The notes beneath the pieces were generated by a model. That model worked only from the letters and a program-made list of their open reading frames with translations, searched no databases and was not told the origin of the DNA. Below, one piece after another: positions 8,633 through 15,240 of a stretch of DNA of 17,169 nucleotides. This DNA is from an uncultured Comamonadaceae bacterium (GTDB lineage: Bacteria > Pseudomonadota > Gammaproteobacteria > Burkholderiales > Burkholderiaceae), in assembly GCA_946482595.1 (NCBI GenBank), contig CAMLSD010000101.1, forward strand, positions 1-17,169. Reading direction: 5' to 3'. The translations under genes were made by a program, and so were the position numbers. The first letter of the stretch is position 1; each line of letters starts with the position of its first letter.

Positions 8633-9799
8633 ATGCACATCCGACTGCCCCAGGCCGACGGCACCCTCAAGACGCTGCGGCTCAAGGCCGAGCCCATCCA
8701 TCCGCGCGGCCCGGTCACCCCGTTCAATCGCACCGCTTATGCCGCCGCCCATGTGGTGATCGACCCGATCGCCAGCACCGACCCGTTCGATGCACCGCCC
8801 CGTGTCGACTGGGACACCACACTGGCCTTTCGCGAGCACCTTTACCGCCTGGGCTTCAAGGTGGCCGAGGCCATGGACACCGCTCAGCGCGGCATGGGTG
8901 TGGACTGGCCCACTGCGCGCGAGCTCATCACCCGCAGCCTGCGGCATGCGCGCGCCGTTGGTGGCGACCTCGCCTGCGGTGCCGGCACGGACCAGCTTGC
9001 CCCCGGCGATGAGGTCACGCTCGATCAGGTCGAAGCCGCCTATCGCGAGCAGCTCGAGGTGATCGAAGGTGAAGGTGGCCGGGCCATCGTGATGGCCAGC
9101 CGTGCGCTCGTGCGGGCCGCCCGCGGGCCGGAGGACTACCTGCGCCTGTATGGCCGGCTGCTGCAGGACACCTCCCGTCCGGTCGTGCTGCACTGGCTGG
9201 GCGAGATGTTCGACCCCGCGTTGCGCGGCTACTGGGGCTCGACCGACGTGGCCGCGGCACTGGACACCGTGGCGCAACTGATCCACGACAACGCGTCGCG
9301 GGTCGAGGGCATCAAGGTCTCGCTGCTGGAGGCGCGCTGGGAGATCGAACTGCGTCGGCGCCTGCCACCGGGCGTCAAGATGTACACCGGCGACGACTTC
9401 AACTATGCCGAGCTGATGGCCGGCGACGCCGAGGGCTTTTCGCACGGCCTGCTGGGCATCTTCGACCCGATCGCGCCGGTGGCCTCGGTCGCGCTGAGCG
9501 CCCTGGCCGCCGGCAATGTCTTCCTGTACCGCGAGCTGCTCGACCCCACGGTGGCCCTGTCACGCGAGCTGTTCTGCGCGCCGACCCGGCACTACAAGGC
9601 CGGTGTCGTGTTCCTGGCCTGGCTGAACGGGCATCAGGCGCACTTTTCGATGGCCGGCGGTCTGCAGGCGGCGCGCAGCGTGGCGCACTACGCGCGGGTG
9701 TTCGAGCTGGCCGATGCGGCGGGTGTGCTGAGCGACCCGGAGCTGGCTCTCACCCGCATGAAGCACTTCCTGCAGGTCAGCGCCGGTCTCGGCCAGTGA
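8633..9799 (+). CDS. DUF993 family protein, dihydrodipicolinate synthase/aldolase-like TIM barrel
   Basis: The product is 388 residues from ATG 8633, which has GAAGGA 6 bases upstream; the longer open frame (from 8549) overlaps the GMC gene and is not used. I recognise DUF993 family marks: VAEAMDTAQRGMGVDWPTA, CGAGTDQL, MASRALVRAARGPEDY, LHWLGEMFDPALRGYWGS, MYTGDDFNY and the C-terminal VFLAWLNGHQ. The family is placed near dihydrodipicolinate synthase, class I aldolases that form a Schiff base through lysine. Lys228 in EGIKVSLL sits where such a lysine is expected. No function has, to my knowledge, been firmly established for DUF993. Lying between sugar oxidoreductases and glycerate kinase, it could cleave an oxidised sugar into C3 pieces. 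The family call is strong; the reaction is inference. Confidence 0.86.
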   Translation: MHIRLPQADGTLKTLRLKAEPIHPRGPVTPFNRTAYAAAHVVIDPIASTDPFDAPPRVDWDTTLAFREHLYRLGFKVAEAMDTAQRGMGVDWPTARELITRSLRHARAVGGDLACGAGTDQLAPGDEVTLDQVEAAYREQLEVIEGEGGRAIVMASRALVRAARGPEDYLRLYGRLLQDTSRPVVLHWLGEMFDPALRGYWGSTDVAAALDTVAQLIHDNASRVEGIKVSLLEARWEIELRRRLPPGVKMYTGDDFNYAELMAGDAEGFSHGLLGIFDPIAPVASVALSALAAGNVFLYRELLDPTVALSRELFCAPTRHYKAGVVFLAWLNGHQAHFSMAGGLQAARSVAHYARVFELADAAGVLSDPELALTRMKHFLQVSAGLGQ

Positions 9800-11112
9800 G
9801 CGTGCACCCGATGCGCATGAACCCCGCCCTGTCGCCCCGCCCGCCGCAGGTCGATCGACTGATCGGCCTGTACCGCGCGGCGCTGGCCGCGGCCGACCCG
9901 ATGAAGGTGGTGCCGCAGCACCTGCCCGAGCCGCCGCGCGGGCGCACCGTGGTGGTGGGTGTGGGCAAGGCCGCGGCCGCGATGGCGCGTGCCGTCGAGG
10001 CCCACTGGCGCGGCCCGCTCGACGGTGTGGTGGTGGTGCCAGTAGGCGCCGCCTTGCCCACCCAGCACATCCGCGTGCATGAGGCCAGCCACCCGGTGCC
10101 CGACGAACGCAGCGTGGCCGGCGCACGCCTGCTGTTGGATGCGCTCAGCGGTCTGACGGCCGACGACCTGGTGATCGCGCTGGTGTCGGGGGGGGGCTCG
10201 TCGCTGTGCGCGCTGCCTGCGCCGGGGCTTGTGCTGGCCGACAAGCAGCACATCACACGCGGGCTGCTCGAACGCGGTGCCACGATCGCCGAGATCAACA
10301 CCGTGCGCCGTCACCTCTCGGCCATCAAGGGCGGTCGCCTGGCGGCCCGGGCGCACCCGGCCCGTGTGCTCACGCTGGTGATCTCGGACATCCCCGGCGA
10401 CGATGCCTCGCTGGTGGCCTCGGGGCCCACGCTGCCCGATCCATCAAGCTGTGCCGACGCCCGGGCCGTGCTGCAACGTTACCGGCTCGATGGGCATCCC
10501 GTCGTGGATGCGGCCCTGAGCCAGGGCCTGTGGGAGTCGATCAAGCCGGACGATGCCCGTCTGGCCCGGCATGAACACCGGCTGATCGCCTGCGCCTGGG
10601 ACGGCCTGCAGGCCGCGGCCCGGCAGGCCCGGTCCGAAGGGCTGGCCTGTCATGTGCTGTCCGATGCGATGGAAGGTGAAGCACGCGAGCTGGCCAAGGC
10701 CCATGCGGCGCTGGCGTTGAGCGTGGCGCATCGGGGGGTGCCGTTTGCGCGGCCCTGCGTGATCCTCAGTGGCGGCGAGGCCACGGTGACGGTGCGCGGC
10801 GACGGGCGCGGCGGGCGCAACACCGAGTTCATGCTGGCGCTGGCGATGGCGCTGGAAGGGCAGGCGGGCCAGCATCGCATCCATGCCCTCTCGGCCGGCA
10901 CCGACGGGCTGGATGGCCGCGCCGGCGCCGCCGGGGCCTGGATCGCACCCTGGACGCTGGCCCAGGCCGTGCAGGCAGGGTGCGACCCGCGGCAGTGCCT
11001 GGACACCAACGACAGCGCCAGCCTGTTCGACGCCGTGGACGCGCTGGTGCACACCGGCCCGACACAGACCAACATCAACGACTTCCGGGCCATCCTGGTC
11101 GACGCTTCATGA
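9796..11112 (+). CDS. Type II glycerate kinase (DUF4147/MOFRL family)
   Basis: The product is 438 residues and starts with GTG at 9796 overlapping the upstream stop (GTGA); ATGs at 9811 and 9817 are alternatives. It belongs to glycerate kinase type II (GckA/TtuD-like), which phosphorylates D-glycerate, usually to 2-phosphoglycerate. N-terminal DUF4147 marks are VVGVGKAAAAMA and the phosphate-binding VSGGGSS (130-136). The C-terminal MOFRL domain has GGEATVTVRGDGRGGRNTEF and SAGTDGLDG. Some annotations call such proteins hydroxypyruvate reductase for historical reasons. Its presence says the pathway releases glycerate, or hydroxypyruvate/tartronate semialdehyde that can be reduced to it, and links the operon to lower glycolysis. 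A run of nine G at 10188-10196 encodes the glycine motif. Confidence 0.92.
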   Translation: MSVHPMRMNPALSPRPPQVDRLIGLYRAALAAADPMKVVPQHLPEPPRGRTVVVGVGKAAAAMARAVEAHWRGPLDGVVVVPVGAALPTQHIRVHEASHPVPDERSVAGARLLLDALSGLTADDLVIALVSGGGSSLCALPAPGLVLADKQHITRGLLERGATIAEINTVRRHLSAIKGGRLAARAHPARVLTLVISDIPGDDASLVASGPTLPDPSSCADARAVLQRYRLDGHPVVDAALSQGLWESIKPDDARLARHEHRLIACAWDGLQAAARQARSEGLACHVLSDAMEGEARELAKAHAALALSVAHRGVPFARPCVILSGGEATVTVRGDGRGGRNTEFMLALAMALEGQAGQHRIHALSAGTDGLDGRAGAAGAWIAPWTLAQAVQAGCDPRQCLDTNDSASLFDAVDALVHTGPTQTNINDFRAILVDAS

Positions 11113-12263
11113 GCCCGGTCCACGCCCCCGCCTTGACCTGCGCCACCACCGACGGCTGGGCGCTGAGCCACACCTGGCAGGCCGAGTCAGACCGCTCGGC
11201 CCTGGCCCTCACCCGCGAGGTGCTGGGCCGCGTCGGCATCGATCTGGTCGACGCTCGCGACGGCGCGCCGCCTTCGGCCGTGAAGATGCATGCGATGGAG
11301 ATGGCCGACGCCCTGCACACCGGCTCACCGCGACTGCAGGACCTGAGCGCGGTGGCACAGGCCGCCGGCTGGGCCGGGACGCTGCCGCACTTCGTGCAGC
11401 GCACCATGCGCCGGGGGGCACACTGGCATGGCATTCCGGTGGGCATCCATCGCGCCAACCTGTGCTGGGTCCATGCGCCGGCCGCGGCCCGCTTCGGGTC
11501 CTGGGCGCAAGGCGGCGTGCGAGAGTTCTTCACCGGCCTGGAGCACGCTCGCCGCCTGGTGCGCCACCCACTGGCCGTGGGTGCCGAGGCCTGGCAGATC
11601 GGCGTGTTGTTCGAGACGGTGTTGCTGGCCGTGGCCGGGCGGGGCGCCTATCTGCGCACCTTCGTGCAGATGCGGCCGTCGGTGTGGCGCGAGCCGGACG
11701 TGCAGGCCGCCATCGCCTGTCTGATGCGCCTGCGCCGCCTGGTCGATGACCAGCGCCTGCACCTGGGCTGGCGGGACCAGCTCTCGCTGGTTCAGCGCGG
11801 TGAGGCCATCGTGCAGGTCATGGGGGACTGGGCACGCGCCGCCGCGGGTGCCGCGGTGGTCGAGCAGGCCTTCCCCGGCACACAGCAACACTTCGTGGCC
11901 ATCGCGGACTTTTTCGTGCCGGTGGGCGATGACACGATCACAACGGCCGGACCGGTGGCCCAGCGTGTGGCCATGGCCTTGACCGAGCCAGGCTTCCAGC
12001 AGCGCTTTGCGCATCGCAAGGGCTGCATGCCGGCGCTGCGCACTGCCTGGGCCGCGGTGGATCCGCGGCGTGCCGCACTGCTGGAATGCGAAGCCGATGT
12101 GCTGCCATCCTGGACCTTTGACCAATGCTGCAGCGTCCGATGGAAGTCGGCGTTGATGCACGAGGTGGCGCAGCGCTTCGTGCAGCACTGCGAACCGCGT
12201 CAGTTCATCGACCATCTGTGCCAGTGGTCCGGCACGCATTCACTTCAGAAGGAGACACCATGA
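11109..12263 (+). CDS. Signal-less homologue of the sugar substrate-binding proteins (predicted cytoplasmic)
   Basis: The product is 384 residues and starts at ATG 11109, overlapping the glycerate kinase stop by 4 bases. It aligns by eye over its whole length with the exported binding protein of 593-1831: SHTWQAESDR against [21 protein letters not shown] (108-120) against [28 protein letters not shown] (W162) against [23 protein letters not shown] (235-242) against FQIMGDWA, and FAHRKGCMPALR against [11 protein letters not shown]. Identity is low but the pocket-type residues W23, H114, N117, W120, W162 and W241 are kept. There is no signal peptide: the N-terminus is polar and the in-frame upstream sequence is glycerate kinase shadow. 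So it should stay in the cytoplasm. It may act as a sugar or intermediate sensor, carrier or enzyme partner, or be a decaying paralogue; the intact frame favours a retained function. Confidence 0.8.
   Translation: MSPVHAPALTCATTDGWALSHTWQAESDRSALALTREVLGRVGIDLVDARDGAPPSAVKMHAMEMADALHTGSPRLQDLSAVAQAAGWAGTLPHFVQRTMRRGAHWHGIPVGIHRANLCWVHAPAAARFGSWAQGGVREFFTGLEHARRLVRHPLAVGAEAWQIGVLFETVLLAVAGRGAYLRTFVQMRPSVWREPDVQAAIACLMRLRRLVDDQRLHLGWRDQLSLVQRGEAIVQVMGDWARAAAGAAVVEQAFPGTQQHFVAIADFFVPVGDDTITTAGPVAQRVAMALTEPGFQQRFAHRKGCMPALRTAWAAVDPRRAALLECEADVLPSWTFDQCCSVRWKSALMHEVAQRFVQHCEPRQFIDHLCQWSGTHSLQKETP
12248..12254 (+). promoter_or_regulatory. Strong Shine-Dalgarno site before a 39-codon ORF
   Basis: GAAGGAG is placed 5 bases before the ATG at 12260. 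It is the best ribosome site in the window, yet it precedes only a short ORF, which makes the ORF or a lost downstream gene worth attention. Confidence 0.6.
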
Positions 12264-12379
12264 CCCGGATGCCGCCGTGGACCCTGTGCCTGCCGGGCGC
12301 CCGCCCAGGGCGCAGGCGCCGCACAGACCGCCTGCAGGCCCACCCCGCCCAGCGGATGGACACACTGGTCGTGTCCTGA
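12260..12379 (+). CDS. Small ORF of 39 residues, hypothetical or gene remnant
   Basis: The ATG overlaps the stop of the preceding gene (ATGA) and has a near-perfect ribosome site, so translation is likely. The product is 39 residues, rich in Arg and Pro (PGARPGRRRRTD) with no membrane segment or known motif that I recognise. It could be a leader peptide, a small protein, or the first codons of a gene whose remainder was deleted when the next transcription unit was joined here. Within it, GGCGCC at 12296-12301 can pair with the same palindrome at 12315-12320, a possible weak attenuator. Treat as unproven. Confidence 0.35.
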   Translation: MTRMPPWTLCLPGARPGRRRRTDRLQAHPAQRMDTLVVS

Positions 12380-12410
12380 CCCGCCGCTTTCCTTCAGGTC
12401 GCAGTTTTCC

Positions 12411-12415
12411 GAAGG
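12411..12415 (+). promoter_or_regulatory. Possible ribosome site for a longer start of the third binding protein
   Basis: GAAGG lies 8 bases before an in-frame ATG at 12424. Starting there would add 46 residues before the signal peptide and would place the operator at 12522-12533 inside the coding region. The start at GTG 12562 is therefore preferred, but read-through transcripts from the upstream operon could use this one. Confidence 0.3.
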
Positions 12416-12521
12416 TACGCCCCATGACTTCCTCCCGCCCCTTTCCTCTCGCACCGGTGGAGCACGCGTGTGCCCGCACGGGATGCGCTGCCCCGATCAC
12501 CGGTTTTTTTTCGACGCCAGT

Positions 12522-12533
12522 TGGAACGTTCCA
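12522..12533 (+). promoter_or_regulatory. LacI-type operator palindrome before the third binding-protein gene
   Basis: TGGAACGTTCCA is a perfect 12-bp palindrome with the central CG step typical of LacI/GalR family operators. It is preceded by a run of eight T (12504-12511) and a weak -35-like TTCGAC (12510-12515). The same arrangement, with the GGAACG half-site 13 bases after the start of the -35-like hexamer, occurs before the porin gene. It lies 28 bases upstream of the preferred GTG start at 12562. The repressor gene is not in this window. Confidence 0.7.
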
Positions 12534-12561
12534 CCCCCAGGCCCGCCATGTACGCGGCCTG

Positions 12562-13818
12562 GTGCACGTGATCCTGCGCGGCCTGCTTGCCGCGTCGGCG
12601 GCACTGGCCTTCACCGGCACACGCGCCGGTGAGGTCGAGGTGCTGCACTTCTGGACGTCCCCCGGCGAAGCCGCGTCCATCGCCCAGCTCAAGTCGATGA
12701 TTGCCGAGCGTGGCCACACCTGGAAGGACTTTGCGGTGGTCGGCGGTGGGGGCCAGAACGCCATGTCCGCGCTGCGCGAGCGCGTGCAGGCGGGCAACCC
12801 TCCCGCGGCCGCATCGATCAAGGGGCCGGCGATCAAGGAATGGGCGGCCCAGGGGGCACTGACCAGCATGGATGCGATGGCCGCATTCGACCACTGGGAT
12901 CAGGTCCTGCCGAAGGTGGTGCAGGATCAGGTCAAGTACCGCGGCCGCTACGTGGCCGTGCCGGTGAACATCCACCGGGTCAACTGGCTGTGGACCAACA
13001 CCGAGGTGCTGCGCAAGTCGGGGGTGGCCACGGTGCCGACCAGCTTCGACGAATTCCTGGCAGCGGCCGAGCGCATCCGCGCCGCGGGCTACATCCCGCT
13101 GGCCCAGGGCGGGCAGCCCTGGCAGGAGTTCGTGCTGTTCGAGACGGTGGTGCTGGGCGTGGCGGGTGTGGACCTGTATCGCAAGGCCTTTGTTGAACTC
13201 GACCCGGATGCCTTGTCGAGTCCGGCCATGAAACGCACACTGGAGGCCTTCCGCCGGCTCAAGGCGCACACCGACGAGCAGTCCCGCGGGCGCGACTGGA
13301 ACGTCACCACCGACATGGTGATCAAGGGGCGGGCGGCCTTCCAGATCATGGGCGACTGGGCCAAGGGCGAGTTCCTGGTGGCGGGCCAGCGGCCGGGGCG
13401 CGAGTTCACCTGCTCGCCAGCCCCAGGGACCTCGGGCACCTACTCCTTCGTGGTCGATGCCTTCGCGATGTTCCAGCTCAAGAGCTGGGAGGCGCAGAAG
13501 GCACAGGGCTACCTGGCCTATGCGCTGATGCGCCCGGCCTTCCAGACCCAGTTCAATGTGCGCAAGGGGTCGATCCCGGTGCGCGCCGGCGTGCCGATGG
13601 ACGGTTTCGACAGCTGCGGGCAGATGTCCGGCCGCGACTTCCTGGCCAGCGAGAAGAACGACCTGCTCGTGCCGTCAGTGTCGGTGGACATGGCCGTGCC
13701 CACGGCCATCCACGCGGCCCTGCGCACCGTGGTGAGCGAGTTCTGGAACACCGACACGATGTCGCCCGAACTGGCGATGAGCCGGCTCGTGGCCGCCAGC
13801 GCACCAAGGCAGAAATGA
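12562..13818 (+). CDS. Sugar ABC transporter periplasmic substrate-binding protein (GtsA-like, separate unit)
   Basis: From GTG 12562 the product is 418 residues with a Sec signal peptide (MHVILRG, hydrophobic LLAASAALAF, cleavage near TRA/GEVEV). GTG 12568 and an upstream ATG at 12424 are alternatives; the operator between them and the absence of an N-terminal signal in the long form favour the GTG. The mature protein follows the family closely: [70 protein letters not shown] and FNVRKGSIPVR. The IKGPAIKEW segment resembles Pseudomonas GtsA more than the copy at 593-1831 does. There are no permease genes beside it, so it probably feeds the transporter at 1833-4704 and may widen its substrate range. 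It sits under its own LacI-type operator. Confidence 0.9.
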   Translation: MHVILRGLLAASAALAFTGTRAGEVEVLHFWTSPGEAASIAQLKSMIAERGHTWKDFAVVGGGGQNAMSALRERVQAGNPPAAASIKGPAIKEWAAQGALTSMDAMAAFDHWDQVLPKVVQDQVKYRGRYVAVPVNIHRVNWLWTNTEVLRKSGVATVPTSFDEFLAAAERIRAAGYIPLAQGGQPWQEFVLFETVVLGVAGVDLYRKAFVELDPDALSSPAMKRTLEAFRRLKAHTDEQSRGRDWNVTTDMVIKGRAAFQIMGDWAKGEFLVAGQRPGREFTCSPAPGTSGTYSFVVDAFAMFQLKSWEAQKAQGYLAYALMRPAFQTQFNVRKGSIPVRAGVPMDGFDSCGQMSGRDFLASEKNDLLVPSVSVDMAVPTAIHAALRTVVSEFWNTDTMSPELAMSRLVAASAPRQK

Positions 13819-13861
13819 CAACCCGTGGCGCGAACAAGCGACCCATTCATCCCCCCTTTTT

Positions 13862-13867
13862 TTGACT
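13862..13867 (+). promoter_or_regulatory. Putative -35 element of the porin promoter
   Basis: TTGACT follows a C6-T7 tract and lies just upstream of the operator. At 17-base spacing the matching -10 would be CATTCA (13885-13890), which is weak. The operator would lie between the two boxes, a usual position for repression. Confidence 0.45.
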
Positions 13868-13873
13868 TTGATT

Positions 13874-13885
13874 TGGAACGTTCCC
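13874..13885 (+). promoter_or_regulatory. LacI-type operator palindrome before the porin gene
   Basis: TGGAACGTTCCC repeats the operator at 12522-12533 with one change at the last base; the 10-bp core GGAACGTTCC is a perfect palindrome at 13875-13884. It lies about 90 bases before the porin ATG. The pair of sites suggests that the binding protein and the porin respond to one LacI-family regulator. Confidence 0.7.
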
Positions 13886-13961
13886 ATTCAAAGTGATCAG
13901 CGTCAGGCAGTTGCTGCCGACGCGCACCCCACCGGGCCGGCATGGCCTGTTTCACCACCCT

Positions 13962-13967
13962 GAGGAG
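13962..13967 (+). promoter_or_regulatory. Shine-Dalgarno site fixing the porin start
   Basis: GAGGAG is 7 bases before ATG 13975 and selects it over the in-frame ATG at 13942, whose extra 11 residues would spoil the signal peptide. Confidence 0.75.
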
Positions 13968-13974
13968 ACTCCTG

Positions 13975-15156
13975 ATGTACTCGAAGAAAACGCGCGTTGG
14001 CCTGCCCGCCACGGTGCTGGCCACCTTGATGTCGATCACCTTTTCCGCGTCAGCGGTCGAATGGGGCGGCTACTTCCGTGCCGGACCCGGCGCCTCGAAG
14101 AAGGATGCCTCACGGGCCTGCTACGGCCTCAACGGCGCCGGCCTCAAGTACCGCCTGGGCAATGAATGCGACATCTATGGCGAATTCGCGCTGTCGCAGG
14201 GCATGAAGACGGACGGTGTGGACTACAAGGCCACGCTGATGACCAACCTGTACAACCCACAGACGGACACGGGTGACGCCAAAGTCGGCATCAACCAGAT
14301 GTATGTCGAGGGCAAGGGCTACGACATCGCGCCCGACACGACCTTCTGGATCGGCAAGCGCTTCTACGGTCGTGCCGACGTCCACATCGTCGACACCTTC
14401 TACACCAACCTCAGCGGTGTGGGTGCCGGGGCCGACATTCCGCTGGCCTCCGGCAAGCTGGGCATCGCCTACTTCAAGAACGACCAGACTTCGACCGTCT
14501 CGGGCAACCGCTTCAACGTCGACCTGTCGGGCCTGCGCGTGAACCCCGACGGTACCCTGCGCGTGCTGGGCACCTTCACCAAGGGCAACTTCTCGGGCGG
14601 CAAGAGCGGCTATGGCCTGACCCTGCAGCACACGCAGGACAAGTTCCTGGGCCTGGGCGGCAGCAACAACCTGTGGCTGCAGTACGCGCAGGGTTCGGCC
14701 GGGCTGGACGGCAACTTCGGCGGCCTGTCGGCCGGCTCGGGCGTCAAGAGCCTGCGCCTGGTGGAAAGCTTCACCTGGCAGGTCGGTGCACTGGGCGGCC
14801 AGGCACAGGCGCTGCTGCAGAACGACAAGGCCAACGGGTCCAAGTCGACCTCGATGTCGGTGGGCGGGCGGCTGTCCTATGCCTTCACGAAAAACTTCAA
14901 GCTCGTTGGTGAAGCAGGCTACTCGCAGATCAAGCCCGATGGCTCGCCCACCCAGAAGCTCACCAAGTTCACGCTGGCGCCGACCCTGGCCACCGGCCCG
15001 GGCTTCTGGAACCGTCCCGAACTGCGCCTGTACGTCACCACCGCGAAGTGGAACGACGCCGCCAACGCCGCGGCCGGCACCGGTGGCGTGACCGGGCTGG
15101 GCGATGGCAAGACCTCGGGCACAAGCTACGGCGCCCAGGTCGAAATCTGGTTCTGA
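13975..15156 (+). CDS. LamB/maltoporin-family outer-membrane sugar porin
   Basis: The product is 393 residues with a signal peptide (MYSKKTR, hydrophobic core, cleavage after SASA at residue 27). The mature protein starts VEWGGYFRAG and keeps several positions of E. coli LamB as I remember them: Tyr6 and Tyr41 of the greasy slide, Arg8, and the Cys22-Cys38 disulphide pair in the segment KYRLGNEC. The stretch FWIGKRFYGRADVHIVD with SGVGAGADIP is the family's most conserved part. It ends in Phe (EIWF), as outer-membrane beta-barrels do. It should form an 18-strand trimeric channel letting sugars or oligosaccharides into the periplasm for the binding proteins. A LamB type rather than OprB type hints at linear oligosaccharides or glycosides, but is not proof. 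Confidence 0.92.
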   Translation: MYSKKTRVGLPATVLATLMSITFSASAVEWGGYFRAGPGASKKDASRACYGLNGAGLKYRLGNECDIYGEFALSQGMKTDGVDYKATLMTNLYNPQTDTGDAKVGINQMYVEGKGYDIAPDTTFWIGKRFYGRADVHIVDTFYTNLSGVGAGADIPLASGKLGIAYFKNDQTSTVSGNRFNVDLSGLRVNPDGTLRVLGTFTKGNFSGGKSGYGLTLQHTQDKFLGLGGSNNLWLQYAQGSAGLDGNFGGLSAGSGVKSLRLVESFTWQVGALGGQAQALLQNDKANGSKSTSMSVGGRLSYAFTKNFKLVGEAGYSQIKPDGSPTQKLTKFTLAPTLATGPGFWNRPELRLYVTTAKWNDAANAAAGTGGVTGLGDGKTSGTSYGAQVEIWF

Positions 15157-15169
15157 GCGCCCCCAGGGC

Positions 15170-15206
15170 CGGGTTGCCGTCGGCGCGCCACGCCGACGGC
15201 AGCCCG
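15170..15206 (+). terminator. Strong stem-loop after the porin gene
   Basis: A 16-bp stem (15170-15185 with 15191-15206, one G-U pair) closes a 5-base loop 13 bases after the porin stop. There is no following T-run, so it is either a GC-type terminator or an mRNA-stabilising structure that separates the porin from the chemoreceptor gene 35 bases further on. Confidence 0.6.
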
Positions 15207-15231
15207 AACATCGAAGGTGGCGCGGACTCGT

Positions 15232-15235
15232 GAGG
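15232..15235 (+). promoter_or_regulatory. Ribosome site choosing the chemoreceptor start
   Basis: GAGG lies 5 bases before GTG 15241, giving the N-terminus [14 protein letters not shown] usual for this receptor group. A GTG at 15217 would add eight polar residues and has GAAG too close to it. Confidence 0.5.
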
Positions 15236-15240
15236 TCACA

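Noticed and set aside
13942..13974. Longer N-terminus for the porin
   Set aside because: It lacks a ribosome site, while GAGGAG precedes ATG 13975 and gives a normal signal peptide.
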